Source: Christiangramia aestuarii (GTDB taxonomy: Bacteria; Bacteroidota; Bacteroidia; Flavobacteriales; Flavobacteriaceae). From it: DNA of 64,000 nucleotides. The notes under the pieces are model-generated. The model made no database searches, was not told where the DNA came from, and saw nothing but the letters and a program-made list of their open reading frames with translations. A program made the translations under genes and the position numbers. Below, piece after piece: positions 61,302 through 64,000 of the stretch; the first letter of the stretch is position 1; each line of letters begins with the position of its first letter. The stretch is from positions 58,452 to 122,451 of the forward strand of contig NZ_VJVW01000005.1 of assembly GCF_009735585.1 (NCBI RefSeq), read 5' to 3'.

Positions 61302-62540
61302 TTGACACCAGAAAGCCTATATTATATCATTATCGCTATTATCATCATCGATTTTGTGATCGACAAGATCCTGGATGCCCTAAATGCCAAACATTTTGAT
61401 GACCCCATTCCTGAAGAGCTGGAAGATGTTTATGATACCGAAGAATATGAAAAGTCGCAGAATTACAAGAAAGAGCGCTTTAAGTTCGGACTCCTTTCAA
61501 GCACATTTTCTGTACTGCTCACCTTAGGATTCATTATTTTTGATGGATTCGCCTGGGTGGACCAGATCGCCAGGAGTATTAGTGATAATTCAATTTTGAT
61601 CGCCCTGATCTTTTTCGGCATTATCATGCTGGGAAGCGATATACTTATGACCCCATTTTCCTGGTACAGCACTTTTGTGATCGAAGAAAAATACGGTTTC
61701 AATAAGACCACAAAAAAGACATTTTTCCTGGATAAGCTTAAAGGCCTGGCCATGACTGCAGTTATTGGCGGCGGAATTTTAGCGCTTATCGTCTGGTTCT
61801 ACCAGTTCGCGGGAGAGGATTTCTGGTGGTACGCCTGGATCCTTATCGCAGTATTTTCGGTCTTTATGAATATGTTCTACGCAAAACTAATCGTACCGCT
61901 TTTCAACAAACAAAGCCCGTTGGAAGATGGTTCCTTACGCACCAAGATCGAGGAATATGCCCGGAGTGTAGGATTCCAACTTGACAATATTTTTGTGATA
62001 GACGGATCTAAAAGAAGTACCAAGGCCAATGCCTATTTTTCAGGATTTGGAAGCGAAAAAAGGATCACCCTTTACGACACCCTGATAAACGACCTGGAAG
62101 AAGAAGAGATAGTGGCAGTACTGGCGCACGAGGTGGGGCATTACAAAAAGAACCACATAATCATAAACCTGGTGGCATCTATTCTTACTACCGGATTCAC
62201 CCTGTGGCTGCTATCACTTTTTGTGGGGAATCCTTTACTTTCTGAAGCTCTGGGCGTCGATCAACCGAGTTTTCATATCGGCCTGGTAGCTTTCGGAATA
62301 TTGTACAGCCCAATTTCAGAAATTACTGGATTGATAATGAATTATATCTCCAGGAGATTTGAATACCAGGCAGATAATTACGCAAAAAAGACCTATCGCG
62401 GAGACTCGCTGATCTCCAGTTTGAAGAAGTTATCCAAAAATACTTTAAGCAATCTAACCCCGCATAAAGCCTATATTTTTGTACATTTTTCCCACCCCAG
62501 TCTATTGCAGCGATACCGAAATCTGAAGGCCGGATTTTAG
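61302..62540 (+). CDS. M48 (Ste24/CAAX prenyl protease-like) integral membrane metallopeptidase
   Basis: This 412-aa protein starts at TTG 61302, following a purine-rich AAGGAAA. It has about seven helices and the zinc motif HEVGH at 276-280 (VLAHEVGHYKKNH), with the third ligand Glu probably in RRFEYQADNYA. It matches the Ste24-like branch (NxxSRxFEyqAD, KLIVPLFN, FVIDGSKRSTKANAYFSGFG). Bacterial members work in membrane protein quality control. The N-terminus is a lumen-type helix followed by an acidic segment (DDPIPEELEDVYDTEEYEK). Confidence 0.92.
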   Translation: MTPESLYYIIIAIIIIDFVIDKILDALNAKHFDDPIPEELEDVYDTEEYEKSQNYKKERFKFGLLSSTFSVLLTLGFIIFDGFAWVDQIARSISDNSILIALIFFGIIMLGSDILMTPFSWYSTFVIEEKYGFNKTTKKTFFLDKLKGLAMTAVIGGGILALIVWFYQFAGEDFWWYAWILIAVFSVFMNMFYAKLIVPLFNKQSPLEDGSLRTKIEEYARSVGFQLDNIFVIDGSKRSTKANAYFSGFGSEKRITLYDTLINDLEEEEIVAVLAHEVGHYKKNHIIINLVASILTTGFTLWLLSLFVGNPLLSEALGVDQPSFHIGLVAFGILYSPISEITGLIMNYISRRFEYQADNYAKKTYRGDSLISSLKKLSKNTLSNLTPHKAYIFVHFSHPSLLQRYRNLKAGF

Positions 62541-62571
62541 TTGTTTGCTTTGAATCTTAATTGTATTTTTA
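62541..62571 (+). promoter_or_regulatory. Promoter-like sequence 4 nt before the Rel/SpoT gene
   Basis: TTG (62541-62543), 20-nt spacer, TATTTTTA (62564-62571), one mismatch from consensus. The ATG at 62576 is 4 nt away, so the mRNA would be leaderless. Confidence 0.5.
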
Positions 62572-62575
62572 ACCT

Positions 62576-64000
62576 ATGACAGAGGCAGCTATAGCAAAAG
62601 AAAATAAACAGATCGCCAGGCAGTATAAGGAGCTGCTGCGTATAAGTTATCAAACCCTTTCTGAAGACGATAAGAAATTGATCAGGAAGGCTTTTGATAC
62701 GGCTGTGGATGCGCATAAAGACCAGAGAAGAAAATCTGGTGAAGCCTATATCTTTCATCCTATTGCGGTGGCCAAGATCGTCGCATCAGAGATTGGCCTT
62801 GATGCGACATCGATTGCTGCAGCATTACTGCATGATGTGGTTGAAGATACTGCCTATTCCCTGGAAGACCTAAGGAATATGTTTGGGGAGACGGTTGCCA
62901 AAATCGTAGATGGTCTTACCAAGATCTCCAATCTAAAAAAGGATAAGGATGTATCCCTGCAGGCTGAAAATTTCAGGAAAATGCTGCTTACCCTTAACGA
63001 TGACGTAAGGGTGATCATTATTAAGATCGCAGACAGGTTGCATAATATGCAAACCATGGACGCCATGCGGCCAGACAAGCAGGTGAAGATCGCTTCAGAA
63101 ACCTTATATATCTACGCTCCTCTGGCCCATCGTATTGGTCTTTATAATATCAAGACCGAACTGGAAGACCTTGGCCTGAAATATACCGAACCGGAAGTAT
63201 ACCAGGATATTCTCACCAAGATCAAGGAAAGCAAGGAAGATCAGGATGAATATATTAAGGTTTTCAGCAAGGTGATCCAGGATTCGCTGGACAAGGAAGA
63301 CCTGGATTATGAGATCAAGGGAAGGCCAAAATCCATTTATTCCATCAACAGAAAGATCAAGGCGCAGAACATTAGTTTTGACGAGATCTACGATAAGTTT
63401 GCCATCAGGATCATTTACAAGAGCGAACCCAGCCAGGAAAAATTTCTTGCCTGGAAGATATATTCTATAGTTACAGATCACTTCCGCCCCAACCCTACAA
63501 GGCTCAGGGACTGGATCTCCTCTCCAAAATCTACCGGTTATGAGGCCCTGCACATTACGGTGATGGGACCTAAAGGCAGGTGGGTGGAAGTACAGATTAG
63601 AAGTGAGCGCATGAACGAGATCGCTGAAAAGGGATATGCGGCTCATTACAAATACAAACAGGGTAACAAGGACAACAAAGAAGAACGCGGATTCGAGGAA
63701 TGGGTGACCCGTTTACAGGAAGCACTGGAGAGCCCCGATGTGAATGCCGTAGATTTTGTGGAACAGTTCAAACTGAATTTATATTCCAAGGAGATCTTCG
63801 TTTTCACTCCACAGGGAGATCTAAAATCCTTACCTAAGGGTTCCACTCCCCTGGATTTCGCCTTTAGTATACATACAGAAATTGGCCTGCATACCAGAGG
63901 TGCAAGGGTTAACAACAAACTGGTACCGCTAAGCCACGAGCTCAAAAGCGGCGACCAGGTTGAGATCATTACTTCAGAAAATGCCAAGCCGAATATTAAC
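62576..64000 (+). CDS. Rel/SpoT-type bifunctional (p)ppGpp synthetase/hydrolase (cut off by the window)
   Basis: The reading frame is open from ATG 62576 to the end of the window (475 codons); the C-terminal part lies outside. The HD hydrolase domain has H61 and H86-D87 (AAALLHDVVED) and IIKIADRLHNMQT. The synthetase domain has GRPKSIYSINRKI, DEIYDKFAIRIIY and STGYEALHITVMGPKGRWVEVQIRS with RMNEIAEKGYAAHYKYK. A TGS domain follows (KEIFVFTPQGDLKSLPKGSTPLDFAFSIHTEIG). With an intact HD and synthetase, this is the main alarmone enzyme that both makes and breaks (p)ppGpp. The missing part should contain the helical, ZFD and ACT regions. Confidence 0.95.
   Translation, partial: MTEAAIAKENKQIARQYKELLRISYQTLSEDDKKLIRKAFDTAVDAHKDQRRKSGEAYIFHPIAVAKIVASEIGLDATSIAAALLHDVVEDTAYSLEDLRNMFGETVAKIVDGLTKISNLKKDKDVSLQAENFRKMLLTLNDDVRVIIIKIADRLHNMQTMDAMRPDKQVKIASETLYIYAPLAHRIGLYNIKTELEDLGLKYTEPEVYQDILTKIKESKEDQDEYIKVFSKVIQDSLDKEDLDYEIKGRPKSIYSINRKIKAQNISFDEIYDKFAIRIIYKSEPSQEKFLAWKIYSIVTDHFRPNPTRLRDWISSPKSTGYEALHITVMGPKGRWVEVQIRSERMNEIAEKGYAAHYKYKQGNKDNKEERGFEEWVTRLQEALESPDVNAVDFVEQFKLNLYSKEIFVFTPQGDLKSLPKGSTPLDFAFSIHTEIGLHTRGARVNNKLVPLSHELKSGDQVEIITSENAKPNIN

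Noticed and set aside
1..64000. CRISPR arrays, prophage, transposases, restriction or toxin-antitoxin systems
   Set aside because: No regularly spaced repeats and no such gene families were seen. Apart from the GIY-YIG cassette the window is vertically inherited-looking housekeeping and envelope genes.

Overview
The window reads as ordinary chromosome from a member of the Flavobacteriaceae (Bacteroidota), most like marine Gramella/Christiangramia relatives. Reasons: a gliding-motility peptidyl-prolyl isomerase (GldI type) and other lineage-typical families (WbqC, DUF5683, DUF3810, DUF721, a very long signal peptidase I, split methylmalonyl-CoA mutase), many Cys-lipoproteins with short signal peptides, and promoter-like sequences of the Bacteroidota type (TTG, 17-23 nt, TAnnTTTG). 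No rRNA, prophage, transposase or CRISPR array was seen. The species call is inference from gene content only.

Layout. 0.2-5.4 kb: a spondin-domain lipoprotein, then the SbcD-SbcC nuclease. 5.5-8.5 kb: a three-gene MacB/LolCD-like ABC export operon (lipoprotein adaptor, FtsX permease, ATPase). 8.6 kb: tRNA-Pro(GGG) behind a structured leader, then an alpha/beta hydrolase. 9.8-17.4 kb: a probable exopolysaccharide or envelope-glycan locus, with a receiver-like protein, a HEAT-repeat membrane protein and a GT2 synthase on the minus strand, a YaiO-type barrel and an unrecognised 385-aa protein diverging on the plus strand, and an LTA-synthase-like phosphotransferase. 17.9-24.3 kb: a small membrane protein and an RND tripartite pump (adaptor, permease, NodT-type channel). 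24.4-25.6 kb: a small secreted protein, DoxX and DsrE-like genes. 25.8-26.3 kb: tRNA-Pro(TGG) with a 300-bp GIY-YIG nuclease cassette at its 5' end and a partial tRNA copy beyond it. 26.3-28.0 kb: PQQ-type sugar dehydrogenase plus cytochrome c.

28.2-33.6 kb: uridine kinase, an FtsB/DivIC-like protein, methylmalonyl-CoA mutase small and large subunits and a dienoyl-CoA-reductase-like SDR, a group consistent with propionyl-CoA and unsaturated acyl-CoA metabolism. 33.6-40.2 kb: an outer-membrane protein, then ParA-ParB-DUF5683-DapB-LepB-WbqC, a tight housekeeping operon. 40.1-46.4 kb, minus strand: TPR protein, RibH, a small membrane protein, MutL, two rhomboid proteases and an EEP-family enzyme, closely packed. 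46.5-48.6 kb: RecF, a lipoprotein, a DUF721 (DciA-like) protein and a small membrane protein. 48.9-54.8 kb: Ndk, PhoD-like phosphatase, NrnA-like phosphoesterase, two lipoprotein prolyl isomerases and PepD. 54.8-64.0 kb: DUF3810, two amidohydrolase-family proteins, a SpoU methyltransferase, an M48 membrane protease and the first 475 codons of a Rel/SpoT enzyme that leaves the window.

The most unusual region is the GIY-YIG/tRNA-Pro cassette. A consensus promoter is followed by the 5' 28 nt of tRNA-Pro joined to a different 17-nt stem-loop in exactly the anticodon-arm position, then the nuclease gene, whose stop codon lies inside the intact tRNA. Other notable points are several TAnnTTT(G/A) boxes only 4-9 nt before start codons, three inverted repeats ahead of the RND operon, a perfect 14-bp palindrome ahead of the small secreted gene, and amidohydrolase domains lacking the metal-binding HxH.
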